From Pseudomonadota bacterium (lineage in GTDB: Bacteria > Desulfobacterota > BSN033 > WVXP01 > G020346125): DNA of 6,098 nt. The position numbers were made by a program, and so were the translations under genes. How positions within the stretch are numbered: position 1 is the first letter of the stretch; each line of letters starts with the position of its first letter. Shown here one piece after another: positions 1-5,871 of this stretch. The DNA lies in assembly GCA_030608745.1 (NCBI GenBank), contig JAUWDQ010000157.1, forward strand, positions 1 to 6,098, in the 5' to 3' direction. The notes under the pieces were generated by a model. The model did not search any database, had not been told where the DNA came from, and saw only the letters and a list, made by a program, of their open reading frames with translations.

Positions 1-2
1 AA

Positions 3-73
3 TTTGGTATTTATTTGAGCTTTGAGCTTTGACATTTGGCATTTATTTCTAATTGGGGCTTTGGCATTTGTTC
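3..73. repeat. Degenerate 7-bp tandem repeat, TTTGRCA-like
   Basis: The A/T-rich left edge contains units of about seven bases beginning with TTTG: TTTGGTA at 3-9, TTTGAGC at 14-20 and again at 21-27, TTTGACA at 28-34, TTTGGCA at 35-41, then after a break TTTGGCA at 60-66 and TTTGTTC at 67-73. Units at 14-41 are contiguous and in register. The tract is non-coding and downstream of the dehydrogenase gene. It may continue beyond the window. Function is unknown; it could be a slippage-generated spacer or part of a dispersed intergenic repeat family. Confidence 0.55.
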
Positions 74-140
74 ATTCTAATTTTTGTAACTTTTTTAGCA
101 AGTTAGAGTAATTACATGCTTTTTTCTGAGGAAACTCCAG
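74..140. other. A/T-rich intergenic tail downstream of the dehydrogenase
   Basis: No coding sequence is supported between the heptad repeats and the dehydrogenase stop codon. The stretch is much richer in A and T than the genes. It contains a short perfect dyad, TAACTT at 87-92 and AAGTTA at 100-105 with a 7-base loop. A stem this A/T-rich is too weak to call a convincing terminator, so where the operon transcript ends is not resolved here. Confidence 0.4.
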
Positions 141-905
141 TCAATCCATCCCCCACCCGCCGGTTACGTCAAGGGTCTCACCGGTGATGTATTTCGCGAA
201 ATCCGAGACGAGGAACAGGACCCCATCTGCCACTTCCTCCGGCGTTCCGAACCTCCCCAATGGAATTGCCCTCCTCAGGGCTTCATTCACCTCGGGGGTA
301 CTCATTTTCCTCAGGGGGGAGTCGATTACCCCCGGTGCAACGGCGTTAACCGTGATCCCGAATTCAGCCACATCGTAGGCCATGGCTTTGGTCATTCCTA
401 TCACGCCCGCTTTGGAGGCGACGTAGTGAACTCCGACGGGGCCCGAATTTCCGGTCTTTCCCGTTATGGAGGCTATATTGACGATTCTTCCTTTCTTTTT
501 CGGAATCATGAAGGCGAGGGCAGCCTTTGAAAAGTTGAAAACCCCTTTGAGATTAACCGCCATGACACGGTCCCACTCCTGCTCCTCGATTTCGTATATC
601 TTTGGCTTCCTCCCTTCCTTCTTGGGAGATATCCCGGCGTTGTTCACCAGGATATCCATACCACCGAGCTGATCTACTGCTTGTTTTACCATTTTCTCAG
701 CCTCGGGGAAATCGGCCACATCACCCAAAAGCGTGATGGCACGGCGTCCCATGGCTTGTATTTTCCCTCGTGCCTCCTCAGCGTTCTCCTTGCTCACGTC
801 GTTAATCGCCACATCGCATCCGTATTCGGCAAGCTTGAGGGCGATGGCTTCTCCGATTCCCTGACCTGCGCCCGTTATGAAGGCTTTTTGACCATCCAAT
901 TTCAT
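141..905 (-). CDS. Short-chain dehydrogenase/reductase, FabG-like
   Basis: This 254-residue protein is a classical SDR oxidoreductase, soluble and cytoplasmic, of the usual ~250-residue length. The cofactor loop TGAGQGIG is at residues 11-18, D62-V63 contacts adenine in the family, NNAG is at 88-91, and the catalytic set is N118, S146, Y161 and K165 (YVASK). P191-G192 follows as expected. Asp36 after the second strand predicts NAD(H) rather than NADP(H). The start at 905 is preferred because AGGTGG (913-918) sits 7 bases upstream; the longer in-frame ATG at 938 has no Shine-Dalgarno sequence and adds 11 residues outside the family fold. It lies 109 bases after the LivF-type gene on the same strand, probably in the same transcript, since no clear promoter is visible in the gap. 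The family covers 3-oxoacyl-ACP reductases, 3-hydroxyacyl-CoA and many alcohol dehydrogenases; the substrate cannot be read from sequence. S146 and Y161 are 15 residues apart, slightly more than the common 13. Confidence 0.9.
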   Translation of the reverse strand: MKLDGQKAFITGAGQGIGEAIALKLAEYGCDVAINDVSKENAEEARGKIQAMGRRAITLLGDVADFPEAEKMVKQAVDQLGGMDILVNNAGISPKKEGRKPKIYEIEEQEWDRVMAVNLKGVFNFSKAALAFMIPKKKGRIVNIASITGKTGNSGPVGVHYVASKAGVIGMTKAMAYDVAEFGITVNAVAPGVIDSPLRKMSTPEVNEALRRAIPLGRFGTPEEVADGVLFLVSDFAKYITGETLDVTGGWGMD

Positions 906-1014
906 ATGTTTACCACCTAACCGATTTCCAGCCGACATGGCACGGGTGGCTCATCTTGTAATGGGATAAATGGACGATACGCCCGCAGCATATAATCATG
1001 AAGTGAACTAGATG
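906..1014. other. Intercistronic gap between the LivF-type gene and the dehydrogenase
   Basis: These 109 bases hold the Shine-Dalgarno sequence of the dehydrogenase at 913-918 and otherwise nothing recognisable. An A/T-rich patch near 990-996 gives a TATAAT-like string on the plus strand and TTATAT-like on the minus strand, but I see no matching -35 box at proper spacing for a minus-strand promoter. No terminator hairpin with a U-tract is seen, so read-through from the transporter operon is the simplest reading. Confidence 0.4.
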
Positions 1015-1728
1015 CTAATCCTTTTTCCCGAGATAGGCACCCTTGACCCGATCATCATTGAGGAGCTCTTGAGCGGACCCGCTCATGTGAATTTGGCCAC
1101 CCTCCATGACGTAACCCCACTCTGCAACCCTGAGGGCAACGGGGGCATTCTGTTCCACGAGGAAGATGGTCATTTTCTGTTCCTCATTGATCGCCTTGAT
1201 GGTCCTGAAGATCTCCTTGATGAGAAACGGGGCGATGCCTAAGGAGGGCTCATCCAGCATGAGGAATTTGGGCCGGCTCATGAGAGCTCTGGCAATGACG
1301 AGCATCTGCTGCTCACCGCCGCTCAGCGTTCCGGCCTGCTGACTCTTTCTTTCCTTGAGGACGGGGAACAGACCATACGCGAGATCAATCCCCTCTTGCA
1401 GCGTTTTCTGATCGTACCGGGTGTAGGCGCCCAGCTTAAGATTCTCCAACACGGTGAGAAAGGGGAAGACGTTTCTCCCTTGAGGAACCATGGCGATTCC
1501 CTTTTGGACCCTCACCGTGGGGGCGTATTTCGTGAGATCCTCGTTTTCAAACAGAATCTCCCCCTGCCGAGCGGGGAGGAAGCCAAAGACAGTACGGAAA
1601 AACGTGGTCTTCCCCGCCCCGTTGGGCCCAATGATGGTGACGATCTGTCCTTCCTTCACCTCCAGGGAGATGCCCCGGATCACCTCGGACTTTCCATATC
1701 CTGAGATCAGGTTCTTTACCTCAAGCAT
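1015..1728 (-). CDS. livF: LIV-type ABC transporter ATP-binding protein, LivF family
   Basis: This 237-residue cytoplasmic ATPase is one of the two nucleotide-binding subunits of the importer. Walker A GPNGAGKT is at residues 34-41, the Q-loop glutamine at 83, the ABC signature LSGGEQQ at 135-141, Walker B FLMLDE at 155-160, and the D-loop begins at SLG (162-164). The switch histidine is replaced by Gln193 in LVEQN, which is normal for LivF proteins and separates them from LivG. Length matches the family. The start is fixed by translational coupling: the ATG shares one base with the stop of the preceding LivG-type gene (TAATG), and GGAGG at 1733-1737 lies inside the end of that gene. It should pair with the LivG-type ATPase as an asymmetric dimer under the LivH/LivM permeases. 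The gene symbol gives the family, not proven leucine transport. Confidence 0.95.
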   Translation of the reverse strand: MLEVKNLISGYGKSEVIRGISLEVKEGQIVTIIGPNGAGKTTFFRTVFGFLPARQGEILFENEDLTKYAPTVRVQKGIAMVPQGRNVFPFLTVLENLKLGAYTRYDQKTLQEGIDLAYGLFPVLKERKSQQAGTLSGGEQQMLVIARALMSRPKFLMLDEPSLGIAPFLIKEIFRTIKAINEEQKMTIFLVEQNAPVALRVAEWGYVMEGGQIHMSGSAQELLNDDRVKGAYLGKKD

Positions 1729-2471
1729 TATTCCTCCACTCCAAAATAGGCATCGATTACCCTTTGGTTGGTCTGAATCTCCTCCGGCCTTCCCTCGGCG
1801 ATTTTTTCCCCATAATCGAGGACAATGATCCGCTCGCAGAGGTTCATCACCACGTCCATATTGTGTTCAATCACGACGAAGGTCTGACCCTGTTTGTTCA
1901 ACTCCCGGATATAATCCATGATCCTCCCCCGCATCTCCATCTCGACGCCGCTCGTCGGCTCGTCCAGTAACACCAGCTCCGGGCGCGGCATGAGCACCAT
2001 CCCGAAATCTAGGAGCTTCTGCTGGCCGTAGGACAGGTTGCTCGCCAACTCGTCCTTGAGATGGGAAATGTAAAGAAACTCCAGGATTTCATGGGCCCTT
2101 TCCACGTCCCCGGAGTCATCCTTCGTAAACAATCTGGAGAGAAGGGTCCCTCGATGTTCCTGAACGGAGAGGAGCATGTTCTCAAAAACGGTCATCTCAA
2201 GAAACAACTGAATCAGTTGAAAGGTCCGTCCAACCCCCAGCCGGATGATCTTATCGGTCGGGAGACCCGTGATGTCCCTTTCCTGGTAATAGACACGCCC
2301 AGCCGTTGCAGGATAGATATGGGTAACGCAGTTGAAAAAGGTGCTCTTCCCCGAGCCGTTGGGACCGATGACGGCCACGATCTCGCCCCTTTCAACCTGA
2401 AAATCCAGTTGGCTGACCGCGCGCAACTTGTAAAAGTCTTTGGTCATTTTCTGAGTTTCAAGGAGTGGCAT
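1728..2471 (-). CDS. livG: LIV-type ABC transporter ATP-binding protein, LivG family
   Basis: This 247-residue ATPase subunit has Walker A GPNGSGKST at residues 36-44, the Q-loop in GRTFQ (Q85), the signature LSYGQQ at 146-151, Walker B LVLLDE at 166-171, and the switch histidine H203 in VIEHNMD. The LSYGQQ signature and the retained histidine mark it as LivG rather than LivF. The C-terminal tail, with IAEGRPEEI followed by VIDAYFG, is the short family extension after the ATPase core. After the signature the sequence reads KLLDFGMVLM instead of the more usual arginine-rich RRLEIARAL, a modest departure. GGAGG at 2478-2482 lies 6 bases before the start, and the gap from the LivM-type gene is 15 bases. 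All catalytic residues are present, so it should be active. Confidence 0.95.
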   Translation of the reverse strand: MPLLETQKMTKDFYKLRAVSQLDFQVERGEIVAVIGPNGSGKSTFFNCVTHIYPATAGRVYYQERDITGLPTDKIIRLGVGRTFQLIQLFLEMTVFENMLLSVQEHRGTLLSRLFTKDDSGDVERAHEILEFLYISHLKDELASNLSYGQQKLLDFGMVLMPRPELVLLDEPTSGVEMEMRGRIMDYIRELNKQGQTFVVIEHNMDVVMNLCERIIVLDYGEKIAEGRPEEIQTNQRVIDAYFGVEE

Positions 2472-2486
2472 AAGAATCCTCCGGAG

Positions 2487-3431
2487 CTATCTTCTGCTCC
2501 CTATCCGGGCCGGGATCGCTTCCCTGAGTCGATCCAGCACGATCACCAACCCCCCTCGCATAAAGAGCATAACCAAGATCAAGATGAGGCTGTAGACGAT
2601 CAGGTATGCCGCCTCGGCCATCCTGAGCACTTCCGGACCCATCACAACGATGATGGCTCCGATAATGGGCCCCTCGATCCTCCCCATCCCGCCGATGACG
2701 ATCATGATGAGGAACTCCAGGGAAATGAAGAAGGTGAAGGCATCAGGGGAAATGTACCTGAGGAGTGGGGCAAAGAGCCCCCCGCCCACACCGGCGAAAA
2801 ACGCCCCCACGGCAAAGGCCAGGAGTTTGTAGTTAAAAGAGCTGATACCGTGGCCCCGCGCCGCCAATTCGTTGAGCCCTATGGCCCTGAACGCCCTCCC
2901 CCATTTCGAGTTGACGATCCAGATCGACGCAAGGATAGCCAGGATGAACAAGACGAGGAGAAGGTAGTAGTAATTGATATCCGATGTAAAGCTTAAGGAC
3001 CCAATGGAGGGCCTGGTGATGCCGGAGACTCCCGTGGGCCCGCCCGTGAGCCACGACTCCTGCATCATTACGAAGAACGTGATGATATTGATGGCAATGG
3101 TGATGAGTGCCAGGTAATGGTCCTTCCATTTTAGGGCCGGGAACCCGATGACGGCTCCAAAGAGGCCCGCGAAAATCCCGGACAGGGGGAGAATGAGCCA
3201 GAAAGACCATCCCTGGGCGAGCAATAACCCCATGGTGTACGCCCCGATCCCGAAGAACGACGCATGGCACAGGGAGACCTGATTCGCATACCCCAGGGTG
3301 AGGTTAAGGCCGATTGCCACGGTGACGTAAACGTAGGTTAGGCTCACCACGTAAAGGGTATAGTCTCCGAGAAACCGCGGAAGGACACACAGAATCGCAA
3401 CGATGATGCCCCAGAACAACCATCTAATCAT
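2487..3431 (-). CDS. livM: LIV-type ABC transporter permease, LivM family
   Basis: This 314-residue inner-membrane protein is strongly hydrophobic, with roughly eight to ten predicted spanning segments by eye. Family landmarks are GLNLTLGYANQVSL (residues 41-54) followed by HASFFGIGAY, the GGPTGVSGI loop (130-138), the cytoplasmic EAA-like coupling region WGRAFRAIGLNELAA (177-191), and IGGMGRIEGPIIGA (246-259). The basic C-terminus from about residue 300 is probably cytoplasmic. The start at 3431 follows GGGAG (3438-3442) by 6 bases, and the gap from the LivH-type stop is 15 bases. It should form a heterodimeric channel with the LivH-type permease and couple to the two ATPases. Length is within the usual LivM range, and no frameshift or truncation is visible. 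Confidence 0.95.
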   Translation of the reverse strand: MIRWLFWGIIVAILCVLPRFLGDYTLYVVSLTYVYVTVAIGLNLTLGYANQVSLCHASFFGIGAYTMGLLLAQGWSFWLILPLSGIFAGLFGAVIGFPALKWKDHYLALITIAINIITFFVMMQESWLTGGPTGVSGITRPSIGSLSFTSDINYYYLLLVLFILAILASIWIVNSKWGRAFRAIGLNELAARGHGISSFNYKLLAFAVGAFFAGVGGGLFAPLLRYISPDAFTFFISLEFLIMIVIGGMGRIEGPIIGAIIVVMGPEVLRMAEAAYLIVYSLILILVMLFMRGGLVIVLDRLREAIPARIGSRR

Positions 3432-3446
3432 AGCACTCTCCCTCTC

Positions 3447-4319
3447 TCAGTACGCTTCCTCTTTTATACCCACGATGCCTTCCGGCTTAATCAGCAAGAC
3501 GACCAAGAGCAAAATCATGACGAAGGCGTCCCGGTAAGCCGTGGTAATATAGGCGGCGGCAAAGGTTTCGGCAAGGCCCACGGTGAGTCCCCCCACGAGG
3601 GCCCCGCGGATCTGGTTGAAACCGCCGATGATCGCCGCCACAAAAGCCTTCACGCCCAAGAAGATCCCAATGTCGTATCTCACGAAAAAGATCGGGGCGG
3701 CGAAGACGGCCGCGGTGCCGGCGAGAACGGAATTGAGCACGAAGACCAGGGTGATGATATGTCTCACGTTGATCCCCATAAGTTCGGCCGTCTCCCTGCT
3801 CTGTGCCACGGCCTGCATGGCCATTCCCAATTTCGTCCTCTTGATGCAGAGGTGCAGGACGATGATGATGACCGAGATGAGAACGATGTTCCAGATGTCC
3901 TCAGGTGAAAAGATGATGTCACCGAGCTCTATGGGCTTGGTGCTGAAGAGATGCGGGAAGAAGAGGGTTTGGGGCGTCCAGGCGATCTGCATCCCGTATC
4001 TGAGGAAGCCCGAAAGACCCAGGGTGGCGATGACGATGACGAGTACCCCTCCCGGCAGGAGTTTCCTGATCATCAACCGCTCGAAGAGGTATCCCATGAT
4101 ACCACTGCCCAAGAGAGTCAATACGAAAGACGGCCAGAATGGAATCTTCAATACAATGTGTAAGGCTACCATCAGGAACATGGGGACCATCACGAGCTCA
4201 CCCTGGCCGAAATTGATGGTCTGAGACGTCTGCCACAGGAGAACGAAGCCAATGGCAACGACGCCGTAGAGAATCCCCATGGAAACACCGCCAATAAGTA
4301 GTTGGATGAAGTTTGCCAT
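3447..4319 (-). CDS. livH: LIV-type ABC transporter permease, LivH family
   Basis: This 290-residue inner-membrane protein matches the LivH half of the translocation pore. The N-terminus has a membrane segment followed by the conserved INFGQGELVM (residues 35-44), corresponding to the usual INFAHGE block. The cytoplasmic coupling region TKLGMAMQAVAQSRETAELM (162-181) precedes GINVRHI and another membrane segment. GGFNQIRGALVGG is at 232-244, and the C-terminus ends in KPEGIVG (278-284), the family's typical closing motif. GGAGG (4326-4330) lies 6 bases before the start. It is preceded by a 98-base gap from the binding-protein gene that contains a hairpin, so its expression may be set below that of the binding protein. 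Complete, with nothing missing. Confidence 0.95.
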   Translation of the reverse strand: MANFIQLLIGGVSMGILYGVVAIGFVLLWQTSQTINFGQGELVMVPMFLMVALHIVLKIPFWPSFVLTLLGSGIMGYLFERLMIRKLLPGGVLVIVIATLGLSGFLRYGMQIAWTPQTLFFPHLFSTKPIELGDIIFSPEDIWNIVLISVIIIVLHLCIKRTKLGMAMQAVAQSRETAELMGINVRHIITLVFVLNSVLAGTAAVFAAPIFFVRYDIGIFLGVKAFVAAIIGGFNQIRGALVGGLTVGLAETFAAAYITTAYRDAFVMILLLVVLLIKPEGIVGIKEEAY

Positions 4320-4367
4320 CTATCTCCTCCCTATGCTGGTGTCACCCCAAACCCTCGCGACCCTTAA

Positions 4368-4385
4368 CGGAAATACCTATTTCCG
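4368..4385 (-). promoter_or_regulatory. Intercistronic hairpin between binding-protein and livH genes
   Basis: CGGAAATACCTATTTCCG is an 8-bp perfect inverted repeat around a two-base centre. In the minus-strand transcript it would fold as a 7-bp stem with a four-base AGGT loop. It lies 32 bases after the binding-protein stop and 48 bases before the livH start. There is no U-run after it, so it is not a standard intrinsic terminator. It could protect the upstream message from 3' exonucleases or partly attenuate downstream expression; a protein-binding operator is also possible. Confidence 0.5.
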
Positions 4386-4417
4386 ACCGCCGATAGGGCC
4401 ACTCCCGAGAAGAATTC

Positions 4418-5620
4418 TCACTTCTCATACCATTTGGTCTTCTTGCTGCTATCGGGCCCCTTCAGCGGAGGCAGGGCAGCCACGATCTTCGGTTTCGCAT
4501 GCGTACCATCCCACTTAACCTGTACGAGATAATCCCATGCGTGCAGGTCACCGACATCGTCGTAGTAGAGATTGCCGCCGCAGATATTCTTCTGTACCTT
4601 CGGGGTAATGAAGATATTGTGCATCTTCTGCGAGTACTTCGCCTTGTCGAAGCCCCCTGTCTGTTCGATTCCCGTCTTGACCAGGTAGACGCTGTTGTAC
4701 CCCTTCATGAACTCGTTGTCAGGCCATTCCTTGTACTGCTTCTTGAACCACTTGGAAACACGCACGCAGTTGGGCTCGGGGGCGTTGTACTCGAATCCCG
4801 ACATACCATAGACCCCCTCAGCCGATTCCTTCCCGAGCCTCAGGGTATCCTCCGAGATACCAGAGTTGGGGGCGAACAAAACCAGCTTAAGTCCCATCTT
4901 TCTCACCTGCCGGTAGACGATGGCGGCCTCCTCCTCGAGGAGGTAGACGAACAGGGCATCCGCTTTCTTTCTCCGCAAGGTGCTAAACTCCGCCGAATAA
5001 TCCGCCTGCTTCTGCTCACAGGCCATTGCCGCCACGAGCTTGGTATTATACGTCTCCTTGAGAATCTTCTGCGTCGTCTCCTTGGCGCCGATACCGTAGT
5101 CGTTGTTGACGTGGAGCATCGCTATCGCCTTCGGTTTCTTCTCGGCCATAATGAAGCTCAGGAGCTTGGGGATCTCGAATCCCTGCTGGGTGGAGGTACG
5201 CCAGATGTACTTGCTTCCCTTGGTTGAAATCCTCCAGTTCTCAGACCCAACGTTCTGGGGAGTCTTGGCTTCCTGGGAAAGGAACATGTTGGCAAGGGTG
5301 CTGGAACTGTAGATGGGACCGGATAGGGCATAGGGCTTCCACGCAAGGGCCTTCTTCACCGCGCTCACCGAAATGGGGGGCTTGGACTGGGTATCAAAGA
5401 TCTTGTATTCAACCGGCCTCCCGAGGATGCCACCGGCGTCGTTGATCTCCTTGGTTGCATACTTCACCCCCTTGGTCCAGTAATCCCCCAGGGAAGCTCC
5501 GGCTCCCGTCAACTCAATGACAACCCCGATCCTCACCTTCTCCGCCGCAGCGGCGGGACCGGATGAGAAAAAGATCAAAAGAGATAGAATACTTATGGAA
5601 ATTAAGGTTTTCTTAAGCAT
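4418..5620 (-). CDS. Periplasmic substrate-binding protein, LivK/LIV-BP-like (Peripla_BP_6 type)
   Basis: This 400-residue exported protein is the ligand-capturing subunit of the importer. The first 26 residues form a Sec signal peptide: basic MLKK, a hydrophobic core, and an alanine-rich end with probable cleavage after A26 before EKVRIG. No lipobox cysteine is present, so it should be soluble in the periplasm of a Gram-negative. Family motifs are LTGAGASLG (37-45), INDAGGILGRPV (59-70), the pocket-region stretch SGPIYSSST (100-108) and NNDYGIG (172-178) at the start of the second lobe. Length is slightly above the ~370 residues of classical LIV-BP. A very strong Shine-Dalgarno sequence (AAAGGAGGAGG, 5624-5634) precedes the start, fitting the high expression expected of a binding protein. 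It is the first gene of the operon, behind the promoter at 5743-5770. The ligand is undetermined: branched-chain amino acids are possible, but the family also binds amides, urea and aromatic acids. Confidence 0.93.
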   Translation of the reverse strand: MLKKTLISISILSLLIFFSSGPAAAAEKVRIGVVIELTGAGASLGDYWTKGVKYATKEINDAGGILGRPVEYKIFDTQSKPPISVSAVKKALAWKPYALSGPIYSSSTLANMFLSQEAKTPQNVGSENWRISTKGSKYIWRTSTQQGFEIPKLLSFIMAEKKPKAIAMLHVNNDYGIGAKETTQKILKETYNTKLVAAMACEQKQADYSAEFSTLRRKKADALFVYLLEEEAAIVYRQVRKMGLKLVLFAPNSGISEDTLRLGKESAEGVYGMSGFEYNAPEPNCVRVSKWFKKQYKEWPDNEFMKGYNSVYLVKTGIEQTGGFDKAKYSQKMHNIFITPKVQKNICGGNLYYDDVGDLHAWDYLVQVKWDGTHAKPKIVAALPPLKGPDSSKKTKWYEK

Positions 5621-5623
5621 ATT

Positions 5624-5634
5624 CCTCCTCCTTT
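5624..5634 (-). promoter_or_regulatory. Strong ribosome binding site of the binding-protein gene
   Basis: On the minus strand AAAGGAGGAGG ends 3 bases before the ATG at 5618-5620. It offers two overlapping GGAGG cores, at 6-base and 3-base spacing. It is the best Shine-Dalgarno match in the window and fixes the start of the binding protein, consistent with that subunit being made in excess. Confidence 0.8.
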
Positions 5635-5648
5635 CCAGGCGTAAAGAG

Positions 5649-5701
5649 TTAATGAAACTATCTCAGACCACTCTTAACCGATGTCTGTCCCTCATCATTA
5701 A
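5649..5701 (-). other. Possible nested stems in the operon leader RNA
   Basis: The 5' leader contains two concentric inverted repeats: an outer pair TTAATGA (5649-5655) with TCATTAA (5695-5701), and an inner pair CAGAC (5664-5668) with GTCTG (5683-5687). They are separated by internal loops of 8 and 7 bases, with a 15-base terminal loop. The structure lies upstream of the ribosome binding site and does not sequester it. It matches no riboswitch class that I recognise. Stems this short can occur by chance. Confidence 0.25.
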
Positions 5702-5742
5702 GAAACCCCTCACCCCCTTTCCGGGACAAATTTAACCCTCCC

Positions 5743-5770
5743 TTTATATACTTTTCAGAAAATTTGTCAA
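5743..5770 (-). promoter_or_regulatory. Sigma-70-type promoter of the transporter operon
   Basis: Read on the minus strand, a perfect -35 box TTGACA (5765-5770) is followed after 16 bases by TATAAA (5743-5748), five of six matches to the -10 consensus. Transcription would start near 5736, giving a leader of about 115 bases to the binding-protein ATG at 5620. The promoter lies in the only sizeable gap upstream of the operon and points toward it. An A/T-rich tract immediately upstream of the -35 box could act as an UP element. A strong consensus suggests substantial basal activity or control by a repressor. Confidence 0.75.
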
Positions 5771-5771
5771 G

Positions 5772-5800
5772 AACTTTTTTAAAATTTTTTTAAAAAAGTT
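5772..5800. promoter_or_regulatory. Perfect 13-bp A/T-rich inverted repeat abutting the -35 box
   Basis: The arms AACTTTTTTAAAA (5772-5784) and TTTTAAAAAAGTT (5788-5800) are exact reverse complements around a three-base TTT centre. The repeat ends one base from the -35 box, covering about -37 to -65 relative to the predicted start. Position and composition suit an UP element for the RNA polymerase alpha subunit. The perfect dyad symmetry also suits a dimeric regulator, and A-tracts may bend the DNA. A weak transcription end for the upstream gene is a less likely role. Confidence 0.55.
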
Positions 5801-5833
5801 GCAAATTCCTCTCAAGTAACATGATACAAGCCA

Positions 5834-5871
5834 AAATCGCGCCTCACGCAAAACGAGAGTTGCCGCGATTT
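5834..5871 (-). terminator. Possible terminator hairpin of the upstream HMGL-like gene
   Basis: Perfect 8-bp arms AAATCGCG (5834-5841) and CGCGATTT (5864-5871) bracket an interior with further pairing (CTC with GAG, CG with CG, around a short loop). In the minus-strand transcript the hairpin overlaps the stop codon of the upstream gene and is followed by only one further U before GG. The stem is plausible but the U-tract is poor, so termination may be weak or the hairpin may serve to stabilise the message. Confidence 0.35.

Noticed and set aside
3..73. CRISPR array
   Set aside because: The repeat unit is only seven bases with no unique spacers, and no cas genes are present.
87..105. TAACTT/AAGTTA dyad as the operon terminator
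   Set aside because: The 6-bp stem has only one G-C pair and a 7-base loop, so it is too weak to count as an intrinsic terminator.
906..938. Longer N-terminus of the dehydrogenase starting at the ATG at 936-938
   Set aside because: No Shine-Dalgarno sequence precedes that ATG. AGGTGG sits 7 bases before the ATG at 903-905, and SDR proteins normally begin just a few residues before the first strand.
1015..1728. Loss of the switch histidine in the LivF-type ATPase (Gln193)
   Set aside because: LVEQN is the normal family form in LivF, as in the E. coli protein, so it is not evidence of an inactive subunit.
2061..2996. Plus-strand open frame of 311 codons antisense to the LivG- and LivM-type genes
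   Set aside because: It is complementary to two unmistakable ABC transporter genes. Its product is extremely rich in His, Asp, Glu and Pro, as expected from antisense of membrane-protein codons, with no recognisable domain.
3583..4224. Plus-strand open frame of 213 codons antisense to the LivH-type gene
   Set aside because: It is a shadow of the permease. The Met/Thr/Pro/Arg-rich composition mirrors antisense hydrophobic codons, and no ribosome binding site or domain supports it.
4499..5227. Plus-strand open frame of 242 codons antisense to the binding-protein gene
   Set aside because: The opposite strand encodes a full family-typical binding protein. This frame gives a low-complexity Leu/Val/Arg-rich product with no family match that I recognise.
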